From NCBI RefSeq assembly GCF_932294415.1, contig NC_065539.1, forward strand, positions 31,374,001 to 31,438,000: a stretch of DNA of 64,000 nucleotides, in the 5' to 3' direction. A program made the position numbers and the translations under genes. The stretch is from Quercus robur. Its lineage: Eukaryota; Streptophyta; Magnoliopsida; Fagales; Fagaceae. Below, in pieces: positions 45,809 to 56,334 of this stretch. The notes beneath the pieces were generated by a model, which did not search any database, was not told the origin of the DNA, and worked only from the letters and a program-made list of their open reading frames with translations. Every line of letters begins with the position of its first letter. Position 1 is the stretch's first letter.

Positions 45809-48800
45809 TTAGGCTGATTTGGTGTAAAAGCGGACACCAACAGCCAAACCCAAGATTGCAAGGGGAACAAGGAATTGGAGGAGTTTAATGATGAACTCGG
45901 ATGTCTTGTCCTGGTTGTAATGAGGCTGCTTTGGAGGCTTGTATGTAGTCTTCTTGGGGATGGTTGAAGAATCAATCTCTCCAACATAGTACTCGTTCAT
46001 CATTTCTCTGGCACTATCACTATGACCCACATCCTCAAAATCATCAGTTGCATCCTTCCCTGAAAAAGTTACATCAGGGTGCCATCAAATTTTTAAAAAA
46101 TAATAAACAAAAAAAAAAAAAAAATCAAGTAGAGAGCCTGCTTGAATAAAAGGACGTCATCTGAAGTTCTACCTGTTGCTGACAGCAAAACCTCATCACC
46201 ACCAGGATGATCTTCCAAGAATTTTGTCACATCATATACCTATTACCAGGAAAGTAAGACATCAAAGAAGTAAATGATCTGAAGTTGAGCAACTAAATTA
46301 AGGGGTTAAATTTCATCTGTTTTGGGGGCATGAGTTTCCAAATATGGCCCGAAGCATCCAAAAGTTTCATAAAGTATACTTTTACAGATTCCCATGTTCA
46401 ATATCCGCGTTTTTGGATGAAGAATTATTAAATATAACATAATTTTACATCCACATTATTTAAAATCTCATCATTTATCAAATTTCTTGTTTGGCTGTAC
46501 TCTTAAAATTTAAAATCCTACCTTCACCTTCACCTTCACCTTCACCACTTCTGTTATCTGCTTATAAATAAAAAATAAAAAATCTGGGGAAGCTCGACTG
46601 AGCTTTTGATATCTGACTTATATTATTAATCTGAAAGCTCACTCCTCCTAGAAAAGTTGATTATAATAGGTGGTCTGCATTAAAAATTAAGGGAGAGAGA
46701 GAAGGAAGAAGAAGAAACAGATCTGTGCCCCACGTTGAGCTTCATGGTCAACTCAGCCATCAAACTTGCCATCTCTCCCCCAAAATGCTTCAAGCTTGCC
46801 CTGGGATGTCCAAGTTGCTGCTGCCAGATCTGCCTCCATGGTCATCGTCATCGTCATTTTCAACTCCTCCAGCACATCATCGAGCATAGTGTCAACACCG
46901 GAGAAGCTGAGCAAGACAGAGGAGACACCGAAACTAGGGGATTCTCACATCAAACTTCGATTTCTTGGTTGTATCACAATTCTTGATTGGTGGGTATTAG
47001 AGATGATGTTGGGTTCTTGAGTCTCAACTAGGAAATGGGGCATGTTGTGAGAAATTTTTTTTTTCCTTATTTCCCAAAATTTTTGATAGTTATCATTAAT
47101 TGAGTGTTAAATCTAAGTATGTCGTTGTAGGAAATTTAGAAATTACACCTAGATAGGCAGAATTTTAAGCCCTTAAATCCCAGCTAAAAGTTCCCCCTGA
47201 ATTTTGAATTTCCTTCCTCTGCTTAATCCAAACAAAGAAACTTTGTCAACAGAAATTAAGATTCTATGATACGGCCAAATTCCACATTAAACTTCCTTAT
47301 CCAAACACACGATAAAGGAATTAGAACTAGCGACAATCTTCAAAACTGTTCATGCTTCCACTACAAAATCTCCCCCCCCCCCCCCCCCCCCCTTTCCTGA
47401 CAACCACACTCGTTGACAAAAGAAAGGAAAATGCAAAAAACTGTTGTATGGAGATTAAGGTTGTGTTATCTGCAGCAACAAATGAGGTTTCATATGTTTG
47501 GCACAAGTATGATGAGCACTTGATTGAGGTTTATAGGGTCATGTACAAAGCAAATTAGCCAAGACCTTTGTTTGCATAACATAGCTGAAAAACAATCAAG
47601 GAGCATAACATAAATCAAATAAAAACAGATCAAGTGACCTAATCTATATCATACTTCTTGGTATATGCAACTAAACCCAAGACAATTAGATCCCAACAGA
47701 TCTACCTAATTGGTATACCAAAAAGATCATAACATTCTGAACCATTTGTTGCATTAATATATGCAAAGAATAAACTTTTCAAAAGAAAATGAAGCAATTC
47801 TTCAAATCTGATGGTCCAAAAATCATTTTAACATGGTGACTTTCTCAATTAATTACTTAGAATGGGTTCCAGGTCACTCATCAGTTATGGTGCTTTACAC
47901 CCCATGCTTGGCAGAGATTCAGAAGCAGATCACTCACCGTTTAATCCATTTCTGACTGAAAGAGAACACAGTAGATACCACAGAGACAAAGGTAACAGAG
48001 AAAGAAGGGAGGCACACAAAAGAGCAGTCATGAAGCTGGGGCCACCAGAGTGATGCAGGAGATAACGTGTAGCTAACACAAGTTTTTCTAAAAGAGAACC
48101 CCATGGGATTGGTTTAGTGATTCCCAAAGTCTCATGAGATCCATGAGGTGAGGTCCTAGTTTCAAAACTTCTAGCCATCATCTTGAGGCCACTCCTTGAG
48201 ATCAGGTGCTCAAAGAGCTCTGGACACCCACGTTTTCAAAAAAAAAAAAAAAATGAAGAAGAAGAAGTTTTCCTAAAAGAGAAACTGAAAGTACATGCTT
48301 AACCTCCTTATTCACTTAGACTCTGAGGCCTTAAAGCACCTAATTGTGGGAAAAGGGGCAAAATTCCTGTTACTCAAATTATGGTGAGCATAAGCTGAAG
48401 TTTGTAAATGATAGTCAACATATACCACTTTCCATTTCTTGCATTTTATTAAAATGCACTGTTTTATCATTAAGAAGAAATTTACTCCCTTAGGAAAAAA
48501 ATGTCAAAATTACACTGATTTATGACTAACAATTTGAGGTTTAAGTTATTTGTGTCCTCCAGTCCAGCTCAATTAGTAAACGATTATAACCCATTAAAAA
48601 CCAAGTCCAAATTCTTTCTGACTCTGTAAAGCATTATTCTCTGTAAACACTGGCCTCATGCACTTTAGATGGGTAGCTTATCCTTCTCAAACCAAGACTA
48701 CATGCCTAAATTGCCTCTTCAAAACCCACTTTATTTGGCTACACTGTTAGACCAAAGGCAGTCAAGTCAAGAATCAAGATCAGTAAAAAAAATATATATC

Positions 48801-49849
48801 GGATTTTCGAAGTCAGAACAATAGAGTACCGGTGCTTATTTTAGCTAGTTTTTGTACTCACACTGTTACACAGGGCCTAACTATTATTTCTGTTGAGTCG
48901 TGACCCTCATAGAGAAGTGAAAAAATTGATTTAAAGGGGCACATTTGACTACCAAAATATTCCACTAACATAAAATCTTGATAGTATAAGGCACCAATTC
49001 AACCAATCTCATAATATTCCAGTTTTATGACCCAAGATGGTGTGCAGGATAAATTGTTATTTGAATTAGAAGTATTTAAATTTATGCTTAGGGATAGATC
49101 TTTATATGAAAAAAGTAGTAGTAGTAGATTAGTATTGTTATTTGTTTGAATTCGAAATGATTCCTACGTTTTAGGATAGGATTAGTTTGTATGTTTTAGG
49201 ATTTGTTAATGAGGTTATCTCATTAAATGCAAAATTAATGAGAATTAAGCAAAATTAAACCCAAAAAAGTCTCTCTTTCTCTTAACATTCTGGAGATTAG
49301 TCATCTCAAATCGACTAAACTAAAACTATCAATTTGTATTTTGTTTTTCCCGGTTCACAACAGTAAGCACAAATTCAACCAATCTGATCTAAGCGAGCGT
49401 GCTATGTAACTAAGGAATTGAACAGCTTCATCCAAGAGTTGAAACATGACCAACAAATTTACTGAGTTTCAAGTAGCAAACAAACCATTTAGAAACTTAG
49501 ATAAATTTTGCAAATAAAAGATCTGGTGAAATCAAGTCATTGACAATAACGAAAGCAATCAACATTTGAAACAACAGGACCGAACAGATCTAAATAAAGA
49601 ACCCACACTCACACAAATCTTAAAAGGAAACCAAATTAACATAAATAAATAAATAAGTAAAACCAAATTGCAAATTTGACAAATACCCACATGCAAAAAC
49701 AAGAAGAAGATAAGCGAAGGCATATAAAAATAAAACATATATTAATGGGTAAAGAGGATTACTTTGCCATTGATAATAAGCCAACAGTCTTTGTTGGTGT
49801 TGTGCTCAGAGACTTGAGCCAAAGTGAAGACTTTGCCGTCACCACCCAT
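45809..49849 (-). CDS. Cytochrome b5, ER tail-anchored
   Basis: A small haem protein that passes electrons from cytochrome b5 reductase or P450 reductase to desaturases, hydroxylases and P450s at the ER membrane. Three minus-strand exons: 49849-49763 (29 codons), 46239-46173 and 46059-45809 (stop TAA). Introns are phase 0 and phase 1, both GT-AG, and the protein is 134 aa, the usual plant length. The haem-binding domain covers residues 5-80, with axial ligands His40 in HPGG and His64 in VGHSDSARE, 24 residues apart as in the family. A proline-rich linker (TTYKPPKQPHYNQDKTSE) leads to one membrane helix (about 108-128, FIIKLLQFLVPLAILGLAVG) and a short luminal tail RFYTKSA. No signal peptide is present. 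Intron 1 is 3.5 kb and full of repeats. Which of the several plant b5 isoforms it is cannot be told from sequence alone. Confidence 0.97.
47372..47392 (+). repeat. C21 homopolymer (G21 on the gene strand)
   Basis: Twenty-one consecutive C residues in intron 1 of cytochrome b5. The pre-mRNA therefore carries a G21 run. Confidence 0.9.
48104..48255 (+). mobile_element. Probable tRNA-derived SINE in the cytochrome b5 intron
   Basis: TGGGATTGGTTTAGTGATTC resembles a pol III A box and TCCTAGTTTCAAAACTTC a diverged B box. The unit ends in a run of about 16 A. The spacing of A and B boxes (about 40 bp) fits a tRNA-type promoter. It is antisense to the gene. The assignment rests on these weak matches. 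Confidence 0.45.
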
Positions 49850-50253
49850 TTGCTTATACAATCAGAGACAACAGATGAGATGAGTTTTTTTGTTGTATAA
49901 TCAGTTAATCACTAACCAGTGTGGCCTTCCGAACCCAAACTAGGAAAGCGTATGGAGTCCGGAGTCAATGAATTAGATTTGGGTATGGGTGTGGGTAGGT
50001 GAGATTAGGTGGCGCCTTTGCCCCTTTGCCCTTTGGTTGGTCTCTCTCAGTCACCTATTGTTGTAGTAATTGGTTGGTGAATTGAATTGTTGTAATAAAA
50101 TCCACTGCCAACCATAGAAAATCATAAATCTATCAATTTTCAAAATTAATAATAAATGCTAAATAAATAAAAATGACTATGATTAAAATTAAATGACAAA
50201 TTTTGACTTATAATAAACTTGGTTGAAGTTTATAACTACGACTTTGGATGTAA
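49850..50253 (-). promoter_or_regulatory. Upstream region of cytochrome b5
   Basis: About 400 bp separate the start codon from the Harbinger-like element. The proximal 200 bp are less A+T-rich and contain CT-rich tracts (TCTCTCTCAGTCACC on the plus strand at about 50041). No clear TATA box is seen at the expected distance, so a TATA-less promoter is possible. Confidence 0.35.
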
Positions 50254-51239
50254 GGCTGCGTTTGGCTCGATGTAAATTCATTTCCGAGTGTAAAAGAAAA
50301 ACATGTTCGATTGTTTGACTGTATTGTGAAAATTATACCGAAAAATTATTTCTTGTGTTTGGTCTTACATGTAAAAAACCTATTTTCAGAAAAAGGAAAC
50401 ACAAGTCAACCCCTGGCCAGCACTTAGTCCAACCACCGCCACCACCAAGGAAAAGCACAACCCACCACCAACCACCCAAAATCTAGATCGAGAAGAGGAA
50501 AAAAACCGCCCCCATTGCTCTGTTACCACCAAAACACCACCATTCAAACCACCACAATAACAACAAAATCTAAAATCAAAGAAAAAGAATATCAAACATA
50601 GAAATATGTGGGGGGTTTGGTTCGGGTTAGAGAGAAAAAGTGAGATGAGAGATGAAGACCACCGTGGAGAAGAGAGGGAGGGTGAGACCAATTGAAGAGA
50701 GGGATGGTGATACCGTTCCAGATCGAGCTATGGCGATGGTGGATCAGGTTCATGCAAAGGTGGAGGAGGTGTTTGACTGGTCGATGGTGAGGTGGAGCGA
50801 GAAGATGAGGGAGAAACTCACCGTGGGTGCATGGCTGGCGATCAAAGAGGTGGATCGGTGATGAGGGAGGGGTGGGCTGAGATCTGGCTGGACAGGTGTT
50901 TGTGGGTCTTGGGTGTTTGGCCGGCGCGTGATTTGGGTGGTGGGGCGGCGTGATCTGGGCGGTGAGGGCGGCACGATCTGGGCTGGCCGGAGCTTAGCTA
51001 GGCGACCACCTGTGCTCTCTCTTGTTGCTCTCTCCCTTTCTCTCTCTCTCTTTGTCTGTGAGCCTGGAATTCATTTGAAGGTAAAATAGAAACTGAAAAT
51101 CATTTCCAGCTTTGGAGGGGTATTTTACGGTCAACGTGGAAATTGATTTCCGTTTGACCCAATTTTCTATGCTTACCAAACACTCAAGCTGGTGTAAAAT
51201 GATTTCCTGAAATCCTTTTCAGCCAAAACAAACACAGCC
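50254..51239. mobile_element. PIF/Harbinger-like non-autonomous element
   Basis: The ends GGCTGCGTTTGGCTCGATG and, inverted, GGCTGTGTTTGTTTTGGCTG form imperfect TIRs, and TAA flanks both sides (50251-50253, 51240-51242), the 3-bp duplication typical of this group. The 986-bp interior is clearly richer in G+C than its surroundings (50440-51000), with short frames on both strands (e.g. 50652-50861) but no transposase motif. It may hold captured genic sequence. Confidence 0.7.
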
Positions 51240-51242
51240 TAA

Positions 51243-52148
51243 TTTTCAACAAATCTATTAATAGATTATATTTTTTTTCTTATATTCTTCATATTTGCAA
51301 AAAATTCCAAAAAAACAAAGATCAATAGTTATATTATCAATCAATTGTTTAAATTGTAAGTTTTTGTACTTTACAATTATACATAAAAAATAAGTTCATG
51401 AATCATATAATAAATAAAAATAACATCCAATTAGCATAAAATTTAACATATATGTTAAAAGTATGAGTTATTAGTAATATCTTTATTCTATTTTATTATC
51501 ATCAATAACTTATATAATTCCCATCACAACACACTTCCAATAAGATTTATTTTACTCTATATTTCCAAGTGCACAATTTTTATTCTCTTTCTCTCCCACA
51601 TATTTTTCTACAATTTATATTTGTTTTAAAGTAACACATTAGAAGGTTGTTCTTAAACCTTCATGAATGAAAGTGTGTCCATCACAAAGGTTGGCACTAT
51701 AGTTTAATCCTAGGGAATTGTTTGACTAGGAGAACTAATAGCACCAAAATTTACTTCTGGTGACACGAATCAACTTTTAAGGACAACACTTTTTGTGATA
51801 TTTTATAGCACTGTGAGATTGTTCTTAAATTTATATATATTCATTTTCGTTCTTCCATTTATTTAAGATGGTATTTGTTGTATCAAACTTGTTTATTTAC
51901 TTTATACTTCTAACAAATATAAGAGTACTTTGTTTTATGAGAATAGGGTGTAAATTATGAGAACATTTTTGTAATTTTCCCAAATTATAACAAAATATGA
52001 TTAAGGCACATGCTTCTAAGTGAAACGACTTGTTTTTAATTATCTTTTGACTTCTGGAAAAAACAAATTTAAATAAAATAAAAAAGTCTCTACATAATTA
52101 TTGCAGCACTCAGTAAGAAGCAGAACATCATTTTGATCGGGGCTGACC
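51243..52148. other. No gene seen
   Basis: A+T-rich intergenic DNA without a recognisable repeat or coding signal. Confidence 0.5.
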
Positions 52149-52990
52149 CTTTTTTTTTTTTTTTGATGTGAAATACAGCTAAAACTTTATTAATCAATAG
52201 AATTGGCCAATACATCCTGGTTGAGAGCTTGTTCAAGGAAGCAAGGAATCTCTTCAACCCAAACAGAAAAATCAGTAATGCCTAAAGCATGTCTAGCTAG
52301 TAAATGTGCTGGTCTATTGCCCTTGCGACCAATATGGGCAAAATTCACACTACGGAAACTATGAGCAACACTCATGGAACTATAGACCAGAGCAGCCACA
52401 GATAAAGGTGGAGGAGAAGAGTCCCTGAGAGCATTAACCAGTGACAAAGAATCAGACTCTAGCGTGAAGTCCTGGATAGACATGTCTTTGGCAAATTGAA
52501 GACCCATCTCAACCGCCTTAGCTTCAACCTCAATGGCACCTAGAGGAGCTTCAATCTTTTTACTATAGGCTCCGATCAGCTGGCCTGCATCATCTCGAAT
52601 TATAATCCCCACCCCTGCCATTTTCTGCTCTTTGAACACAGCCCCATCCACATTTATTTTGTAGCAATCTGGAGAGGGAGGCGTCCACACTGCTGCCCCA
52701 GCTGGCTTCTTCAAGTCCGTGACATGTATACAAGCCTGGTAAGCGCCCAAATACTCCAACGCATCATGCACTAAAGATTGACTTGACTTTTGCGCACCAC
52801 CATTCCTGCATTCATTCCGGTTCGACCACAATGCCCAAGCAACCACCATCAGTTTTTCCACCCTTCTGTGATCCCACTGAGCTATCATCACCACATACCA
52901 GAGCAAGTCCATGAACGACCCAAAATGGCAACTCCCAGACCCTTTTTGCGTAGCTTTTCTTTTCTTCAATAAAGTCTTTTATTCGTGTTA
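52149..52990 (-). pseudogene. 5'-truncated LINE with intact RNase H domain
   Basis: A continuous minus-strand frame (52969-52190, 259 codons) starts inside ORF2 and has LMVVAWALWSNRNECRNGGA, then a plant RVT_3/RNase H domain: CYKINVDGAVFKEQKMAGVG (first Asp), APLGAIEVEAKAVEMGLQFA (Glu), FTLESDSLSLVNALRDSS (second Asp), and NFAHIGRKGNRPAHLLARHA (His/Asp end). All expected catalytic residues are present. Downstream of the stop, AATAAAG is followed by the 3' end TTTCACATC and an A16 tail (52164-52149). The upstream limit is a poly-T/A region near 52990. The lack of stops suggests a fairly recent insertion. RT and endonuclease are absent. Confidence 0.88.
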
Positions 52991-54399
52991 AAAAAAAAAA
53001 AAAATCCAAACTTGATGTTACAGTATATGGCAAAACTTTAAAACCTTTCTTTTTTTTTTTTTTTTTTTTTTTTAGGGGTAAATTTTTATTATGATAATAA
53101 AATATAGTGATTACTTTTGATAAATGCATGTTGATAACCTGTACAAATTTAGATACATTTACTAAAAATTGTCCATTAATTACTTCTTTCCCCCTCCTTT
53201 GTGTTTGTGTTTGTGTTTGTGTTTGTGTTTGTATTTGTTTCTTAAAAGAAAATTACTTCTTTAACCAAGTGACAACTTTTAAGAAATATATAATAATTTA
53301 AGTTATGATATAGGGCAAATGAAAATTTTGAACCCTAATCTTTCACCTTAATACAATTACCACCTAAACTATCTCTTCTTTTTTTTTTCTTTTTTTTTTT
53401 TTTTTTGAGAAACACCACCTAAACTATCTAAGTGCCTAATTTGACATCTCTTTCATAAGTTGTCATATTTAGATATTTCTCTAGATGATTAAAAAATTGT
53501 TTAGAGAATATTGTACCATATAGCATTTTGCCTTGCTTTAAGCATTGAAAGAATGCATCTACGTCCTTTCAAAGTGATATATCTTAACACAGTCACTTTA
53601 TGGATTGAGATCCAATGCAATTGCTATATACAATTGCATCGTGCAATTAATTCCCCCACCCTTTCACAACATTTTTTTTACTTTTACTTATTTTTTATAT
53701 TCATTAATTTGAAGTTGCTTTGTGCAATTTTAAATCTTAGTCATTCATACCAATTGCATTAGATGCAATCCCAAGATAATATATTGTGGTGGACCTTTTG
53801 TGATTTTGGGCTGGACTGCCTCCTGCTGCACTGGGCTCGAGTGTTCTGGATAGGAGAGTTGGGACTAGTCCAATTGCAACTCACCTTGGTCCAGCTTACG
53901 CACAAACTATGCCCCATTTGCCAAAACTTTAGTCACATGTTCATGGCAGGCGAAATTGCTACAAAAGAGTTATGGTGGATAAATGTAATAAAACAATGAT
54001 AACGGAAGTACGTTACTGTTAGGCAAAATAAGTAAGAGATTCTTAATTAAAAAACAGTTAGAAAGAGCACGTTATAGGTGAAATTGTAAAGACAAGAGAA
54101 GAAACAATAGCAATAAGTGGTAAAATTAAGGAAGTAAAAGGTCAATACCCATGATTGCGGGATGTATGTTATAAAACACATGTTTACAAATACTTCCAGC
54201 AGGCATTTACCCCTTTTGGTAATAAATTTCTTTGGGAAGGGACGTGTCTGGCACGTGACCAAGGTTTGTACTATGGGGAGAAGGCCTATTAGTTGTTGAA
54301 CTACAACTGGGCTTGAGGCTTACTTGGACCGGGTTTAATTGGATGAGGCTATGAGAGCCAAAGAGTTGCTCTCTCTCTTTGGGGGGTTCAAATGGGCCT
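52991..54399. other. No gene seen; homopolymer and GTGTTT repeats
   Basis: It contains poly-T runs (about 53050-53073 and 53381-53406), a TTTGTG hexamer repeat of six to seven units (53198-53240), and A+T-rich DNA. A less A+T-rich patch at 53785-53950 has no recognisable product. Confidence 0.5.
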
Positions 54400-55600
54400 T
54401 GTCTTCGACTGGGCCGGCCTAAGGATGGTGAACAGGTCCTGGATAAGTTTGCAATTTAAAATGACAGGGATTATTTGTCGTGGCTTGTGTGACAGGTGGC
54501 ACAGGAGTGGTGGGGTTATTGTGTGACTGCCACATCCTGTGAGTGGGTAATGGTATAGTACTGTTCGCTAGCATCGTACAGTACGTTGTTGTATGCGTGG
54601 CTCCAGGTTGTGTATTGGGTATGGTTTTGCTAGCTGTCACCGAGGAGTGAGCTAGCGGGGGGTCAGTGTTGGTGGTGGCGCTAGATAGGACTTTAGGGCA
54701 TGCGAACACATCCGTCGGATAATCATCGTTTTCGGGACAGAGCCATGGGCCAGCTACGTTGAAGCAGAAGCCACTAGGGTTGTGTAGTTGGAAGAGGTTT
54801 CGAGTACAAGACTTTTCTTCATGCCCAATGACGCCATATTTGTAGCAACAATCCGTGAGTTTTTCGTATTTGAACCCAATTCAAGTGTCACTCCTATTCG
54901 GTCAGGGGAGGAAAAAGCTTGGGATGAGTGGCTTTTCAGTTTGGATGTCCACGCGTATTCGAAGGAATTTTTTCCAGCTGCCACCGAGTTCTCCCACTAT
55001 ATCTACTTCGAGGACTTGACCAATATGGGCACCTATCCTTCTCATGTTGCTTTCTAATCTCCATAAGGTTGGGAGTCCGTGGATTTGGACCTAGAAAGTG
55101 GATGTAGTGAAGTCGACTTCTTGCCACGTGGTGTCTGGGCTCCATCTTTTGAGTATAAGGTGTCTTCCTTTGCAAGACCAAGGTCTCATGGAGTAAGCTT
55201 TATGCATATCCACTTTGTGTTGGAATGAAAACATGAAAAAGTTTTTGTCGAGCTTCTTTACTTCCATGGGGTAGATTGGTTTCCAAGCTTTGAGGGTGAT
55301 GTCTTTGACGTAAGTAAGGCTTATGTCTTTGGATGTGATAACTGATAAGCTTGGTGAGCAGGGTCAGCTCTGGGGGAGCCATTGGGATTTTGGTTTGGAG
55401 GGAGCTCAAGCCTAGCATCTTCACAAGATATACGCTCTGCTCGAGTAACGAGGTCAGAGACCTCCATGTATGGGTAGAGGGTGTGAAGTTGGGTAGTGGT
55501 GCTCTGTGGTGGGGAAGGGGATGAGGGTGGGTAAGCATGTGGGAGGTTAGTGTGGGGGAAACAGGGGAATGGTGACGGCATAGGGAGAAGGACGGGGAAG
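54400..55600 (-). pseudogene. LINE ORF1 remnant (DUF4283-type)
   Basis: Read on the minus strand in shifting frames: [20 protein letters not shown] and [20 protein letters not shown], then [20 protein letters not shown] and FWVQIHGLPTLW, followed by IGAHIGQVLEVDIVGELGG. This is the DUF4283 domain of plant L1 ORF1 proteins (family text: F.F.....RV...GPW....L.L..W.P.......F...FWV.I.GLP). The zinc knuckle expected near 54880 is lost. Proline/serine-rich sequence (55581-55400) forms the N-terminal part. Frameshifts separate all pieces. It is on the same strand as, and upstream of, the RNase H fragment at 52149-52990. Confidence 0.8.
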
Positions 55601-55839
55601 GGATGGGGAAAGGAGAAGGGAGAGAGGGTACTAGTGGGAGTATAGAAAGTATTTTTTCACTTTTTTAACAACTTGGTACTAGTAAACATAACAAGTATAT
55701 GCATTGACAGTGACCAAAACCTTTCCCCAACCTCAAAGACATTATTCTACACAGCAAATTTCATAACTACTATAAGAAAATTTTTTTCCCTCTTTTTCAG
55801 TCACTATCCACCATTTGTCCTCATAATATTCATATCAGT

Positions 55840-56334
55840 CACATATGATGTTGGTACTGTGCCATATGAGGATAGTACCATCAAATGTGAGAAAAAAATA
55901 AAGGAATCACCGAATGTGACAAAAATACAGTTATATGTGATATTGGTACTGCATAATGTGAGTATGAGACCATCAAATGTGAGAAAAAAATAAAGGAATC
56001 TTTGAATGTGACAAAAGTATAGTCACATGTGATGTTGGTATTGCGCAATGTGAAGATTGTACTATCAGATATGAGAAGAAAAAAAAGTGAATCACCGAAT
56101 GTGACAAAAGTATAGTCAAATGTTATATTGGTAATGCACAATGTGAGGATAGTACCATCATATGTGAAAAAAAAATAAGGGAACTACCGAATGTGACAAA
56201 AGTACAATTATATGTGATGTTGGTACTGTGCAATGTGAGGCTGGTACCATAAAATGTGAGGAAAAAAAAAAGGGAACTACCAAATGTGATAAATGTACAG
56301 TCACATGTGATGTTGGTACTACGTAATGTGAGGC
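55840..56334 (+). repeat. 92-bp satellite, proximal block (about 5 units)
   Basis: Each unit carries AATGTGACAAAAGTACAGTC, a variant of ACATGTGATGTTGGTACTG, CAATGTGAGG and ACCATCAAATGTGAGAAAAA. Units are 90-94 bp apart. The block ends abruptly in mid-unit at 56334, where the solo LTR starts, and resumes at 58659. Confidence 0.9.

Larger units (their letters stand above)
46240..49762 (-). other. Intron 1 of cytochrome b5: long, repeat-bearing, no exon seen
   Basis: It contains a CTTCAC hexamer run (46524-46545), a 21-base homopolymer, a SINE-like unit, a poly-A tail at about 48240, and an LTR-like stretch (about 49040-49370, ending TCCCGGTTCACAACA). At 46735-47020 two overlapping plus-strand frames of about 84 codons look less A+T-rich than their surroundings and may be a gene fragment, but I recognise no domain. 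Confidence 0.6.

Noticed and set aside
50652-50861. 69-codon frame in the Harbinger-like element
   Set aside because: No transposase signature. The opposite strand is equally open, which reflects the G+C-rich composition.
54788-55057. 89-codon plus-strand frame that looks protein-like
   Set aside because: It is the antisense of the LINE ORF1 remnant, whose minus-strand reading matches a known domain.
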